This document shows, piece by piece, positions 55,818 through 64,000 of a DNA stretch of 64,000 nt (positions within the stretch are counted from its first letter, which is position 1; each line of letters opens with the position of its first letter). Source of the stretch: Exiguobacterium undae DSM 14481 (GTDB taxonomy: Bacteria > Bacillota > Bacilli > Exiguobacteriales > Exiguobacteriaceae); assembly GCF_000620805.1 (NCBI RefSeq), contig NZ_KK211187.1:2915389-2979388 (forward strand), given 5' to 3'. Under the pieces are notes generated by a model. It searched no databases, was not told the DNA's origin, and saw only the letters and a list, made by a program, of their open reading frames with translations. Both the position numbers and the translations under genes were made by a program.

Positions 55818-55910
55818 TCTGCTAAATCACGTTTCATAGAAAAACCCTACGGGAATATACTCTTTGCGGCCACAAAAACTGTCAGATTTGTACCTGAAGG
55901 AGGAATTACC

Positions 55911-56060
55911 ATGGGGAATGCTATGAACCGATCAACGCGATCGCGTGAATTGCAATTCGCTGTGCTTTCAAAAGAGCTAAAGCCAGTCGCGGAACGTGTA
56001 CTGGATCGCTATGAGCAAGCATTATCGAAGCTAAATAAAACACAACCTGCAAAGCGCTGA
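55911..56060 (+). CDS. Small basic protein, 49 residues, unannotated type
   Basis: ATG at 55911 follows an almost ideal AAGGAGG with eight-base spacing. The frame runs 49 codons to TGA at 56058-56060 and is followed by a good terminator, so it is a complete independent gene. The product (MGNAMNRSTRSRELQFAVLS...) is basic and probably helical, with a KELKPVAERVLDRYEQAL heptad-like segment and no Cys or membrane helix. A second ATG (55923) is possible. I do not recognise the family. Confidence 0.72.
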   Translation: MGNAMNRSTRSRELQFAVLSKELKPVAERVLDRYEQALSKLNKTQPAKR

Positions 56061-56088
56061 GGCATCTGCTTCCATCGCTCTATATCGT

Positions 56089-56127
56089 ACCGGTGAACAG
56101 ACGATGTTCTGTTTGCCGGTTTTTTTG
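56089..56127 (+). terminator. Terminator of the 49-residue gene
   Basis: Arms ACCGG (56089-56093) and CCGGT (56116-56120) with inner AACAGA/TCTGTT pairing, then T7. Confidence 0.88.
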
Positions 56128-56134
56128 CGTTCAT

Positions 56135-56197
56135 CAAAAAAAGGATCTATCCGCTTCACGTTGCTCTGTTCGAGTCACGTGAAGCGAGTAGATCCTT
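56135..56197 (-). terminator. Terminator of the DUF423 gene
   Basis: Arms AAGGATCTATCCGCTTCACG and its near complement (56178-56197), followed on the minus strand by T6. Confidence 0.88.
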
Positions 56198-56201
56198 ACT
56201 G

Positions 56202-56570
56202 TTACAATCCTTTATATGCCCCGATGGCGACAAAAATCCAAGCCGCGATGAACAGGACACCACCAATTGGTGTAATCGCTCCCAGCTTCGTCACTCCTGT
56301 CAACGCCATCACGTACAGGCTGCCGGAGAAGAAGACGATTCCGGCGAGCATCAACCAGCCGGCCAGTGAAAATTGTGATATCGACACTTTTAATAGCATG
56401 CCGCCCAGTGCCAAAATGCCAAGCGAGTGAACCATCTGATAGAGGACACCGGTTTGCCAGTTCGCGAGCATCCGCTCGGACAACATATCTTTTAACGCAT
56501 GGGCACCAAACGCCCCGAGTGCCACTGCCATCATCATCGACAGTGCCCCAATCATGATTAAGATTTTCAT
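56202..56570 (-). CDS. ywdK: DUF423 small membrane protein (YwdK)
   Basis: 122 residues from the ATG at 56570 (GGGGGAG upstream). Four helices: ILIMIGALSMMMAVALGAFG, then GAHALKDMLSERMLANWQTG, the hallmark loop of DUF423, and further helices ending FIAAWIFVAIGAYKGL. Function is unknown. It overlaps the preceding UPF0126 gene by four bases, so the two membrane proteins are co-translated. Confidence 0.88.
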   Translation of the reverse strand: MKILIMIGALSMMMAVALGAFGAHALKDMLSERMLANWQTGVLYQMVHSLGILALGGMLLKVSISQFSLAGWLMLAGIVFFSGSLYVMALTGVTKLGAITPIGGVLFIAAWIFVAIGAYKGL

Positions 56571-57184
56571 TCTTTTTCTCCCCCTAAACGTCGTGCTGGT
56601 AAATTCCATTCATAATAATAGGATAGCATACGTAAAATCGTGATCAGCCCCAGTAATGTGAACAAATGGAGAGGATTGGTCAGTTCAAACCGATCGATGA
56701 CGAGTGCCGCCATGACGGCCCACATCGCATAAATTTCTTTATGCAGGACCAGTGGTTTGCGACCGGCGAGTAAATCGCGGATCACCCCGCCGCCGACTCC
56801 CGTCAAGACAGCTGCGGAAATCGTTGCCGATAATGGCAATCCTTTTGCGGAAGCCATCAACGCACCTTGAATCGCAAACGCCGATAAACCGAGTGCATCA
56901 GCGAGCACTCCCCACCGTGTCCAGTGCGGTAAAAATAATTGCGGTAAAACGAAGATCAGCAAAGCGACTAAAATTGCAATCAAAAACAGACCGCCTTGCG
57001 ACCAGAGCGCGGAAACCGGGACCCCAATCAGCAGGTTTCGGATGGCGCCGCCGCCAAATGCCGTGATCAACGCGAGTAACCACACACCAAACAAATCATA
57101 TTTTTCTTCCATCGCGACAATCGCGCCACTCATCGCAAACGCAACCGTTCCAATGATATTTAATAAGTCCCAGGACATACGCAC
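56567..57184 (-). CDS. UPF0126 / TRIC-type membrane protein
   Basis: 205 residues with a GTG start at 57184 (AAAGG six bases upstream); an ATG at 57178 is also possible. Two UPF0126 repeats of about three helices each: AMSGAIVAMEEKYDLFGVWL with FGGGAIRNLLIG, and then AFAIQGALMASAKGLPL with GVGGGVIRDLLAG. This is the bacterial trimeric intracellular cation channel-like family, probably a monovalent ion channel. Coupled to ywdK. Confidence 0.88.
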   Translation of the reverse strand: MRMSWDLLNIIGTVAFAMSGAIVAMEEKYDLFGVWLLALITAFGGGAIRNLLIGVPVSALWSQGGLFLIAILVALLIFVLPQLFLPHWTRWGVLADALGLSAFAIQGALMASAKGLPLSATISAAVLTGVGGGVIRDLLAGRKPLVLHKEIYAMWAVMAALVIDRFELTNPLHLFTLLGLITILRMLSYYYEWNLPARRLGGEKE

Positions 57185-57281
57185 ATTTCACCTTTCCCAT
57201 TAGAAATTCCAATACTTACTATACGCTCTTTTTTGATTCCGGCAAGCTTATTTTTTCTGTCACCGATTCAACCGTTTGTAA

Positions 57282-57311
57282 GTGACGTTTTTAGGTAAAG
57301 TAACCTATACT
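57282..57311 (+). promoter_or_regulatory. Promoter of the ABC1 kinase gene
   Basis: GTGACG (57282-57287), 18 bases and TATACT (57306-57311). The spacer carries a short inverted repeat AGGT-AAAGTA-ACCT. Confidence 0.5.
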
Positions 57312-57343
57312 GAAACAAACTGTACAGGAAGCTAGGTGACCGT

Positions 57344-58972
57344 ATGAAACGTTGGGCGCTTTATCGGATTTTCATCATCGTAACGATGTTCGCTCGTTAC
57401 ATTTGGACGATTTATCGATTCACCCGGAAGAACCGACCCGGTACGAATAACGAAGAATTCGAGCGGATCATGATTACGATCGCCCGTGATTATAAGAAAA
57501 AAGCCCTTCGTCTCGAAGGACTCCTCATTAAACTCGGACAGTTCCTGTCGATTCGGGCAGACTTGTTTCCTCCGTCTGTTTTAATGGAACTGACGGAACT
57601 CGTTGATAAAGTCCCGTCCAGCAAGCTTGGCGAATCCAGAAAAATCATCGAGGAGGACTGGGGAACGACAATCGAAGACATTGTCGACGATATCTCTCCT
57701 CGACCGATTGCCTCTGCCTCAATCGGTGAAGTCTACAGCGCGACCCTCAAATCAAACGGTCGCAAAGTCGCGATTAAAGTGCAACGACCGAACATCGAAC
57801 AAATCATCAAAACCGATTTCCGGGCGATGCGCCTCGTCATCGCCATGCTCCGCCGGACATCACTCAACAAATCAACCGATTTACAGAGCCTCTACCGTCA
57901 GATGGTCTTCGTCATCGGAGATGAGCTGAACTACCGGACAGAATTGAAAAACGGTCTGTACTTCAAAAAGATGTACGAAACGAATCCCGTCATCTATATT
58001 CCGGATTACTTTGAAGAACATTGTACGAACCGTGTGCTTGTCATGGAGTGGATCGAAGGTACACGGATCACGGATCTCGAGTATTTAGAAAAACATAACA
58101 TTGACCGGGACGAATTAGCCCGTAATCTGTTTTTAAATGCCGGTGAACAGCTGTTGTTCGGCGGAAAATTCCACGCCGATCCCCATCCGGGTAACGTCCT
58201 CGTCCAAAGTGACGGCCGCATCGTCCTGCTGGATTTCGGAATGATCGGGGCGACGACCGCTGATGATATGCGGGCTATTCAACGCATCCTCCAGTCGTTC
58301 GTCACGCTCGATTACGATGCAATCGTCGACGGGCTCGAAGATTTACGGTTTTTATTACCAAACGCCAATAAACAAAACATCCGGCAAGCGATTGAAAAAG
58401 CGGTCACCTTCTATCTTGAAAGTGACATGGAAAACGTCGATACGAAGTTGATTGAAAAAGTATTATCCGATATTGAATTACTCGTTCGAAACGAACCGAT
58501 TCAACTCCCGGCCGAGTTTGCGTTTTTCGGTCGGGCCGCCTCGACGATTCTTGGCATCCTGCAAATTTTATCGCCACAGATTAATTTACTGGACCTTGCG
58601 AAACCGATGGTCCGAAGATGGTTGGATGAAGAAGGAAAAAACCAAAATCGTTACTTACAAATCGCCGGTTCCTACGCAGCACGACTGCTTGCTTTCCCGC
58701 GCCTCGTCAACGATGCGCTCAGTGAGCCGACCCGCTGGCGTCTGTTTGAACAACAGAAGTTTTCTCGGGTCGCCAACATGGAATCGCTGAAGATCCGCCA
58801 GTGGACCAGTTCCCTCGTCGGAATCGTCAGTTTACCCGTCAGTTATGCCGGCTACTTCTTGGCACAGTATGATTTGATGGGCGCATCGCTCACCATTGCC
58901 ATCATTGCGTTATGGAATGCCCGGCGCATCGGACGTCAGATTGTCCGGATTGCCGATGAACCGTTTAAATAA
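57344..58972 (+). CDS. ABC1 (UbiB/AarF/ADCK) family atypical kinase
   Basis: 542 residues. Family features: KxGQ-type motif LLIKLGQFLSIRADLFP, Ala-rich loop ASASIGEVYSA replacing the P-loop, VAIKVQRPNIEQ with the Lys, HADPHPGNVLV and LLDFGMIG. Two C-terminal hydrophobic stretches (SSLVGIVSLPVSYAGYFLAQ and SLTIAIIALW) suggest membrane anchoring. In proteobacteria and mitochondria it supports ubiquinone synthesis; in Firmicutes, which use menaquinone, its target is unclear. Monocistronic. Confidence 0.93.
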   Translation: MKRWALYRIFIIVTMFARYIWTIYRFTRKNRPGTNNEEFERIMITIARDYKKKALRLEGLLIKLGQFLSIRADLFPPSVLMELTELVDKVPSSKLGESRKIIEEDWGTTIEDIVDDISPRPIASASIGEVYSATLKSNGRKVAIKVQRPNIEQIIKTDFRAMRLVIAMLRRTSLNKSTDLQSLYRQMVFVIGDELNYRTELKNGLYFKKMYETNPVIYIPDYFEEHCTNRVLVMEWIEGTRITDLEYLEKHNIDRDELARNLFLNAGEQLLFGGKFHADPHPGNVLVQSDGRIVLLDFGMIGATTADDMRAIQRILQSFVTLDYDAIVDGLEDLRFLLPNANKQNIRQAIEKAVTFYLESDMENVDTKLIEKVLSDIELLVRNEPIQLPAEFAFFGRAASTILGILQILSPQINLLDLAKPMVRRWLDEEGKNQNRYLQIAGSYAARLLAFPRLVNDALSEPTRWRLFEQQKFSRVANMESLKIRQWTSSLVGIVSLPVSYAGYFLAQYDLMGASLTIAIIALWNARRIGRQIVRIADEPFK

Positions 58973-58979
58973 CCGCCAC

Positions 58980-59007
58980 AACGTCCTTTTAACAGGACGT
59001 TTTTTTA
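58980..59007 (+). terminator. Terminator of the ABC1 kinase gene
   Basis: Arms AACGTCCT and AGGACGTT around TTTAAC, then T7. Confidence 0.92.
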
Positions 59008-59037
59008 TATCGAAATAATACTTTTCCATTTTGGCAT

Positions 59038-59063
59038 GTTTTTCGAATCTGTTCCCGGGGTAC
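59038..59063 (+). promoter_or_regulatory. SigB-like promoter of glcU-gdh
   Basis: GTTTTT (59038-59043), 14 bases and GGGTAC (59058-59063) fit the SigB pattern. No SigA-like promoter is visible between the preceding terminator and glcU. Confidence 0.65.
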
Positions 59064-59105
59064 ATCTTCAAGTAGATAGATACAAAACCAGAAGAGGTGA
59101 AACAC

Positions 59106-59960
59106 TTGATTGATATCTTAATTGCGCTCGTACCGGCCTTAATGTGGGGAAGTCTTCCTTTAGTCGTCTCTAAAATCGGTGGTTCGACGGAGCAACAAAT
59201 TATCGGAACGACACTGGGTGCATTGATTTTTGCCATCATCACCTTCTTTTTTGTCAGTCCTGAACTTTCCACAACGGCTTGGGTCGCCGGCTTCTTCTCA
59301 GGTGCTTTTTGGGCGCTTGGTCAGATGAACCAGTTTGCAGCTTTCAAACAGATGGGTGTCTCGAAGACGATGCCGATTTCAACCGGAATGCAACTTGTCG
59401 GGACTTCTTTGTTTGGTGTCCTCGCCTTCGGTGAATGGTCGAATCGGACCGCTTTAATTCTCGGCATCAGTGCGCTCGTCCTGATCGTCGCCGGAGCTGC
59501 TTTTACTTCCTATAAAGAAGACAAGAGCAAACAGGATGAGAACATCGGAAAAGGATTACTCCTGCTGTTAATCTCGACGGTCGGGTATGTCGGGTATGTC
59601 GTCATCGCCCGTTGGTTCAACATCAATGGTTGGGAAGCGGTGTTACCGCAAGCAATCGGAATGGTCATCAGTGCGATTCTGCTGTCACTTCGTAAAGGGA
59701 ACTTGTTCACGAAGAAAACAGCCGGTAATACGATTGGTGGTCTCATGTGGGCCGTCGGGAACATCGCTTTACTGTTCGCTACAGCCAAAGTCGGTGTGGC
59801 AACCAGCTTCTCATTATCACAAACCGGAGTCGTCATCTCGACGATTGGTGGTGTCGTGCTCTTAAAAGAAGCCAAGACGAAAAAGGAAATGACGTTTGTC
59901 ATCATCGGCTGTATCTTGGTCGTCGTTGGCGGAATCATGATTGGATTCACGAAACAATAA
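59106..59960 (+). CDS. glcU: Glucose uptake protein GlcU (GRP family)
   Basis: 284 residues from the TTG at 59106, six bases after AGAGGTG, giving [16 protein letters not shown], which aligns with the start of Bacillus GlcU; the GTG at 59097 overlaps that ribosome binding site. Ten helices are expected. [20 protein letters not shown] is the family signature. It imports glucose with protons. It is encoded 18 bases upstream of glucose dehydrogenase, the same operon as in Bacillus. Confidence 0.93.
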   Translation: MIDILIALVPALMWGSLPLVVSKIGGSTEQQIIGTTLGALIFAIITFFFVSPELSTTAWVAGFFSGAFWALGQMNQFAAFKQMGVSKTMPISTGMQLVGTSLFGVLAFGEWSNRTALILGISALVLIVAGAAFTSYKEDKSKQDENIGKGLLLLLISTVGYVGYVVIARWFNINGWEAVLPQAIGMVISAILLSLRKGNLFTKKTAGNTIGGLMWAVGNIALLFATAKVGVATSFSLSQTGVVISTIGGVVLLKEAKTKKEMTFVIIGCILVVVGGIMIGFTKQ

Positions 59961-59963
59961 TAA

Positions 59964-60764
<801 letters not shown>

Positions 60765-60801
60765 CCCCCGCGTTTCTGCTCTCTAAAGGGAGGAACCCCT
60801 C

Positions 60802-61773
60802 ATGTCGAATTTTTTTACGCTGTTAAGGCGCGGAAATAAATCCGCCCTCGCTGCCGCCATCGTCAACACCATTATTGCCATTATAAAATTCGTCGCTTAC
60901 ATCTTAACCGGGAACATCGCCATGTTTGCGGAAATGATGCATACGATCGGTGACGCAGCCAACCAGTTTTTCGTGTACATCGGATCAGCTTTAAGTAAAA
61001 AAGCACCGACCAAACGGTTTCCGAACGGTTTCGGTCGCCTCGTCAACCTTGTCCTGCTGGCAGCGATTCTCGTCGTCGCAATCCTTGCCTATGAAACCAT
61101 CCGCGAAGGGATTTTGCACATTCTGCATGCCCCGGGCGACAAGACAAGTGGTCTTTGGATCATTTTGACCGCTCTCGGAATCGGTGTCGTCCTTGAAGTG
61201 GGTGTCTTCTATAAAGCGATGATTGAAGTCGGTCATGAAACCGGTTTGAAATCACGTGGCCTGACGTTAGTCGGTCAAAGTTTTACGAACTTGTCGCAAG
61301 CAAAACCTGCGACACGTCTCGTCTTTATGGAAGATTTAGTAGCGACGCTTGGTGGTATCATCGCCATCATCGCGGTCTTGATTTCACACTACACCTCGTT
61401 TTATCAAGCAGAGGGAATCGCTTCGATTCTCATCGGTCTGATGATGTTTTATGTCGTGTATAACGTCTTTATTCAAAATGCGGCCGGTGCCCTTGGCGAG
61501 ATTGATGAAGTCTTGACGGCAAAAATCGGCGAAATCCTGATGCGCGATCCAGATGTGCGGGATATCGAAAAGCTGGAAGTCATCAAAGAAGGCGATCACT
61601 TCCATGTTGAAATCGAACTCGAAGTCGATCCGGGACTGACGATTGCTCAAGCAGACGATATTAAAGACCGTCTCGAGTTGCAAATCCGTATTCTCAAAGG
61701 CATCACCGATGTGACGATTGCCTTTGATGAAGATGATAAGATTCAACAGTATCAACCCCCGACGCAGCCTTGA
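60802..61773 (+). CDS. Cation diffusion facilitator family transporter
   Basis: 323 residues. About six helices in the first 230 residues with MFAEMMHTIGDAANQFFVYI, the CDF signature carrying the His/Asp metal ligands. A C-terminal cytosolic domain follows (about 240-323) with RDIEKLEVIKEGDHFHVEIE. It exports divalent metals by proton exchange. The Asp/His set differs from classical Zn exporters (MHTxGD instead of HxxxD pairs elsewhere), so Fe or Mn are possible. It lies 37 bases after gdh and may be co-transcribed with glcU-gdh. Confidence 0.88.
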   Translation: MSNFFTLLRRGNKSALAAAIVNTIIAIIKFVAYILTGNIAMFAEMMHTIGDAANQFFVYIGSALSKKAPTKRFPNGFGRLVNLVLLAAILVVAILAYETIREGILHILHAPGDKTSGLWIILTALGIGVVLEVGVFYKAMIEVGHETGLKSRGLTLVGQSFTNLSQAKPATRLVFMEDLVATLGGIIAIIAVLISHYTSFYQAEGIASILIGLMMFYVVYNVFIQNAAGALGEIDEVLTAKIGEILMRDPDVRDIEKLEVIKEGDHFHVEIELEVDPGLTIAQADDIKDRLELQIRILKGITDVTIAFDEDDKIQQYQPPTQP

Positions 61774-61795
61774 TCACAACAGTAGCGTACATGTC

Positions 61796-61836
61796 AAAGA
61801 GGTACCTCCGATTTTTTCGGCAGGTACCTCTTTTGT
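61796..61836. terminator. Bidirectional terminator between the CDF and thermonuclease genes
   Basis: Arms AAAGAGGTACCT and AGGTACCTCTTT around a T-rich loop. Confidence 0.88.
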
Positions 61837-61845
61837 GATGAACGT

Positions 61846-62586
61846 TTAATTGGCCGCCCGGATAAATCCTGCTTCTTTCGCTTCCTGTTCACTGCAAAAT
61901 ATCTCTTCCGGATTCACTTCTTCGTATGAGCGTCCCCCTTCGACGTGATAGATTTTTTTCCCTTGACGGTTGATGTTGCCTTTGATGTTTTGACAGTCAT
62001 CCGTTTGCTTCACCGGCTTCTCGGTCAGGACGGAAGCATCAAATCCACGCTCAGTCGCATAACCGGTCGTCTCCCAAACGCCGATCTTCTCTCCTTTTGC
62101 TTCTGCTTCAATCTCTTGGAACGTCTCGACGTAACGCGTATCCGGTTCATAAATATAGGCGACACGCGCCAGACCCTGTCGAAGCAATTCCTGATTGATC
62201 ATCTTTCCGTCTGCCCAGACATACGCGAGCAGCCGTCCGTATCGATCTGTTTTCGATTGATCCCGTTCAATCAGGACATCACTGCCGGCAGGCAAGGCGT
62301 CTTTCGTAAAACGCGAGGCTTCTGGTCCATACGGTTGAACCGGTTTTTCCGGATTAACCGTTTCTGGTGTATCGATCAACAGCAGGCGGACATCTTCTGT
62401 CTGACCATTTTCCAGCCGGACTTTGACCGTATCGCCATCGATGACACGTTCGACGGTCGCTTGTGTCACCTTCTCCTCATCCGGCTGTTGAATCCCGGTC
62501 TGTGCATCCGGTTCCGGGTCAAGTGCACAGCCGGTTATGAACATGACGCCGATTATGAATAATATATAACTAATCCATCTTTTCAT
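61846..62586 (-). CDS. Thermonuclease-family lipoprotein
   Basis: 246 residues. Lipoprotein signal FIIGVMFITGCALD (Cys20). Staphylococcal-nuclease domain (about 40-175) with VERVIDGDTVKV, RLLLIDTPE and DRYGRLLAYVW, carrying the Asp/Arg/Glu catalytic set. A C-terminal domain (about 195-246) has NIKGNINRQGKKIYHVEGGR and FCSEQEAKEAGF, a sunset/excalibur-like module often found at surface nucleases. It is anchored outside and digests DNA or RNA for nutrients. Confidence 0.93.
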   Translation of the reverse strand: MKRWISYILFIIGVMFITGCALDPEPDAQTGIQQPDEEKVTQATVERVIDGDTVKVRLENGQTEDVRLLLIDTPETVNPEKPVQPYGPEASRFTKDALPAGSDVLIERDQSKTDRYGRLLAYVWADGKMINQELLRQGLARVAYIYEPDTRYVETFQEIEAEAKGEKIGVWETTGYATERGFDASVLTEKPVKQTDDCQNIKGNINRQGKKIYHVEGGRSYEEVNPEEIFCSEQEAKEAGFIRAAN

Positions 62587-62618
62587 CTGAAAGTTCCTCT
62601 CCTATCTGACGAATCATG

Positions 62619-62650
62619 AAAAAAACGCCGACATGAGACACGTCGACGCT
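62619..62650 (-). terminator. Terminator of the DCC/SDR pair
   Basis: Arms CGCCGAC (62626-62632) and GTCGACG (62642-62648), one G-T pair, with minus-strand T7. Confidence 0.8.
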
Positions 62651-62658
62651 TTATTTCC

Positions 62659-63012
62659 TCAATTGATCCGGCAATCCGTCGTACAGCTGACGGGAATGAC
62701 CCGATTTTTAGCGACGCGGTCATAGATTGCTGCACCGATTCCGAGACGAATCGATAACGAGACAAACGGATACGCCGGTCGTAGAAACGGCAACGTCTTT
62801 GTCAGTAAACGAATACCATGAATCCCGGCATACCGGACACCTTGTTCGGTTTCGACATGCATCCGCTCGAGTAAAGCCGGCTGTTCAAACGTCCGGACTT
62901 GCCGTGCATCGATGAACGTCAACTGTTCAAACCGATCCAGCTGTTCCAAGAACCGCTTGGATTTCTGACAAAGCGGACACCATCCGTCAAAATAAACCGT
63001 CAACGTTCTCAT
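62659..63012 (-). CDS. DCC-family thiol-disulfide oxidoreductase-like protein (DUF393)
   Basis: 117 residues. The start MRTLTVYFDGWCPLCQKSKR holds the DGxCPLC motif with Cys12 and Cys15. FIDARQVRTFEQP and a C-terminal YDRVAKNRVIPVSC with another Cys pair (Cys110, Cys114) follow. It is thought to act in thiol-disulfide exchange. The ATG overlaps the SDR stop by four bases, so it is translated with it. Confidence 0.88.
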   Translation of the reverse strand: MRTLTVYFDGWCPLCQKSKRFLEQLDRFEQLTFIDARQVRTFEQPALLERMHVETEQGVRYAGIHGIRLLTKTLPFLRPAYPFVSLSIRLGIGAAIYDRVAKNRVIPVSCTTDCRIN

Positions 63013-63659
63013 TCGGCAGCCAGCACTTTTTCCACGTCCGTTTTGTTCGTATACAACGTATAGAAGGCTTCAGCCACGTTTTTCGGATCAAGCGCCGTTC
63101 CGCGTTTGACTTCACCCGCAATCGTGACCGTACCGACGTAAACGTTGTCGTCTTTTAACGTGTCGTGCAGCATATGCGTCAATTGACGCACGCCTGCTTT
63201 CCCGATCGAGAGACCCGGTAGTGATTTGATGGCGTGAAGAGCGGCACCACCGCCTGTGATGAGGATTGCCCCGTCTTTACGCGCAATCATATCCGGTGCA
63301 ACGATTTGTGCGGCATGTAACGCCCCGAGCACATCGATTTCGAATTCTTTTGTAATCTGTTCTGCCGACACCTCAAGGACCGATGCTTGATGTAAAATCG
63401 AAGCGTTGTAGACGAGGACATCGATTTGCCCGTACTGATCTTTTGTCCATTCGACAAGCGATTCCAGATCCGTCCGGCGTGACGCATCACATTCGACGCC
63501 AACGGCTTCAATGCCTTGTTCCTTCAATTCCGTGATGACGGCAGCCAGTGTTTCTTGCGTGCGCGCGGCACAGACGACTTGAAAGCCTTCTTTTCCGAAT
63601 CGTTTACTGATTTCTGCTCCGTTTCCTGGACCTGCTCCGATGACGATGACTGTTTTCAT
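63009..63659 (-). CDS. Atypical short-chain dehydrogenase/reductase lacking the catalytic Tyr
   Basis: 216 residues. The dinucleotide motif is GAGPGNGAEI instead of TGxxxGxG, followed by CAARTQETLA and VYNASILHQA (YNAS in place of NNAG). The usual Tyr-x3-Lys reads Leu150-x3-Lys154 (PGLSIGKAG), and the catalytic Ser region is ITGGGAA. It therefore binds NAD(P) but probably does not work by the standard SDR mechanism. It is co-translated with the DCC protein. Substrate unknown. Confidence 0.85.
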   Translation of the reverse strand: MKTVIVIGAGPGNGAEISKRFGKEGFQVVCAARTQETLAAVITELKEQGIEAVGVECDASRRTDLESLVEWTKDQYGQIDVLVYNASILHQASVLEVSAEQITKEFEIDVLGALHAAQIVAPDMIARKDGAILITGGGAALHAIKSLPGLSIGKAGVRQLTHMLHDTLKDDNVYVGTVTIAGEVKRGTALDPKNVAEAFYTLYTNKTDVEKVLAAE

Positions 63660-63716
63660 AATCTGTTCCCCCTTGTTTTTTCCTTCTACTCTATTCCCGG
63701 AATCAATTTGATTTAC

Positions 63717-63986
63717 TCAAAAATCGAGTAAAGACGGTCCTTTTTCCTCTTTTTCCTGAGCCACTCCCATGAATCGGGCCAGCATCGGGTCAACTTCCGG
63801 CGTTGCCGGCTGGGATGTCGGCATCATGACAGATGCAGTCGTTTGTTCTGTCTGCGGTTGCTCCAATAACAATTCACAGTAGGCTTTCATGGCCGCAATG
63901 TGTCCCGTTTGATCGGTGCCGCTTGTCTGTTCAATCTTCGTCATCGTCTGTCGCATTTTTTCGATGACCTGCTGTTCTGTAATCAT
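63717..63986 (-). CDS. YwdI-like protein (DUF5327)
   Basis: 89 residues from the ATG at 63986, six bases after GAGGTG; the in-frame GTG at 63995 sits on that site. The N-terminal helix TEQQVIEKMRQTMTKIEQ with IAAMKAYCELLLEQP and a Pro/Thr/Ser-rich disordered C-terminus fits the short YwdI family. Function unknown. It is the last complete gene; in B. subtilis ywdI is near ywdK, as here. Confidence 0.65.
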   Translation of the reverse strand: MITEQQVIEKMRQTMTKIEQTSGTDQTGHIAAMKAYCELLLEQPQTEQTTASVMMPTSQPATPEVDPMLARFMGVAQEKEEKGPSLLDF

Positions 63987-64000
63987 CTTTCTCACCTCGT

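Overview
The window is ordinary low-to-mid GC Firmicutes chromosome. The gene set points to Bacillales outside the spore-formers, most likely Exiguobacterium or a close relative. Supporting features are a bacillithiol-type bacilliredoxin, HemAT, ChdC/HemQ, LipL, YwhD, a YwiB-like DUF1934 protein, FloT/YuaF, the glcU-gdh pair, a FadR-type operator upstream of fadF, and strong AGGAGG ribosome binding sites. This is an inference from gene content; no rRNA is present to confirm it. I saw no rRNA, tRNA, complete insertion sequence, prophage or CRISPR array. Many genes correspond to the B. subtilis ywd/ywf/ywh/ywi region (ywdI, ywdK, lipL, ywfO, pta-hemQ, ywhB, ywhD, speE-speB, ywiB), but in a rearranged order.

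Layout. 1-6.8 kb (minus strand): the 5' part of fadF with its FadR operator, an MDR oxidoreductase, a secreted alkaline phosphatase, a Nudix hydrolase, a DUF1934 pair and a GH13 alpha-glucosidase with an elaborate promoter. 7.1-10.5 kb (plus): an aldehyde dehydrogenase, a ThDP-dependent acetolactate-synthase-like enzyme and bacilliredoxin operon. 10.7-16.9 kb (plus): a DHA2 efflux pump, the csoR-copA-copZ copper operon, a small unknown gene and the oxygen sensor HemAT. 17-18.4 kb (minus): a class F sortase with its probable substrate. 18.6-19.6 kb: an Lrp regulator with a LysE exporter. 19.7-22.3 kb: speE-speB and a nitroreductase. 22.6-32.7 kb: the OpuD betaine transporter, a phosphoesterase, YwhD, an unknown gene, a tautomerase, NupC, YwfO, LipL and DegV. 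32.9-35.6 kb (minus): a four-gene, translationally coupled flotillin cassette. 35.7-40 kb (minus): a Bcr/CflA pump, a tandem-HD nucleotidase-like protein and two TerC paralogues. 40.2-45.6 kb (plus): FolE2 and a LytS/LytT two-component system next to a CstA-type transporter. 45.7-54.7 kb (minus): a GDYXXLXY/DUF2157 pair, a chemoreceptor, a rhodanese, an amino acid permease, xpt-pbuX behind a guanine riboswitch, and pta. 55-64 kb: HemQ, a 49-residue unannotated small protein, a DUF423/UPF0126 pair, an ABC1 kinase, glcU-gdh, a CDF transporter, a thermonuclease lipoprotein, a DCC thiol protein with an unusual SDR, and a YwdI-like protein.

Regulation is readable at several sites: a 17/18 match to the FadR box, two strong cre (CcpA) sites, a CsoR-type operator, a guanine riboswitch with its terminator, and three SigB-like promoters (malL, opuD, glcU-gdh). 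The most interesting candidates are the aldehyde dehydrogenase/ThDP enzyme/bacilliredoxin operon (a possible 2-oxoglutarate-to-succinate bypass), the flotillin cassette with two uncharacterised partners, the sortase F/MPDTG substrate pair, and the unrecognised protein at 25776-26303. I found no clear wholly new multi-gene system.
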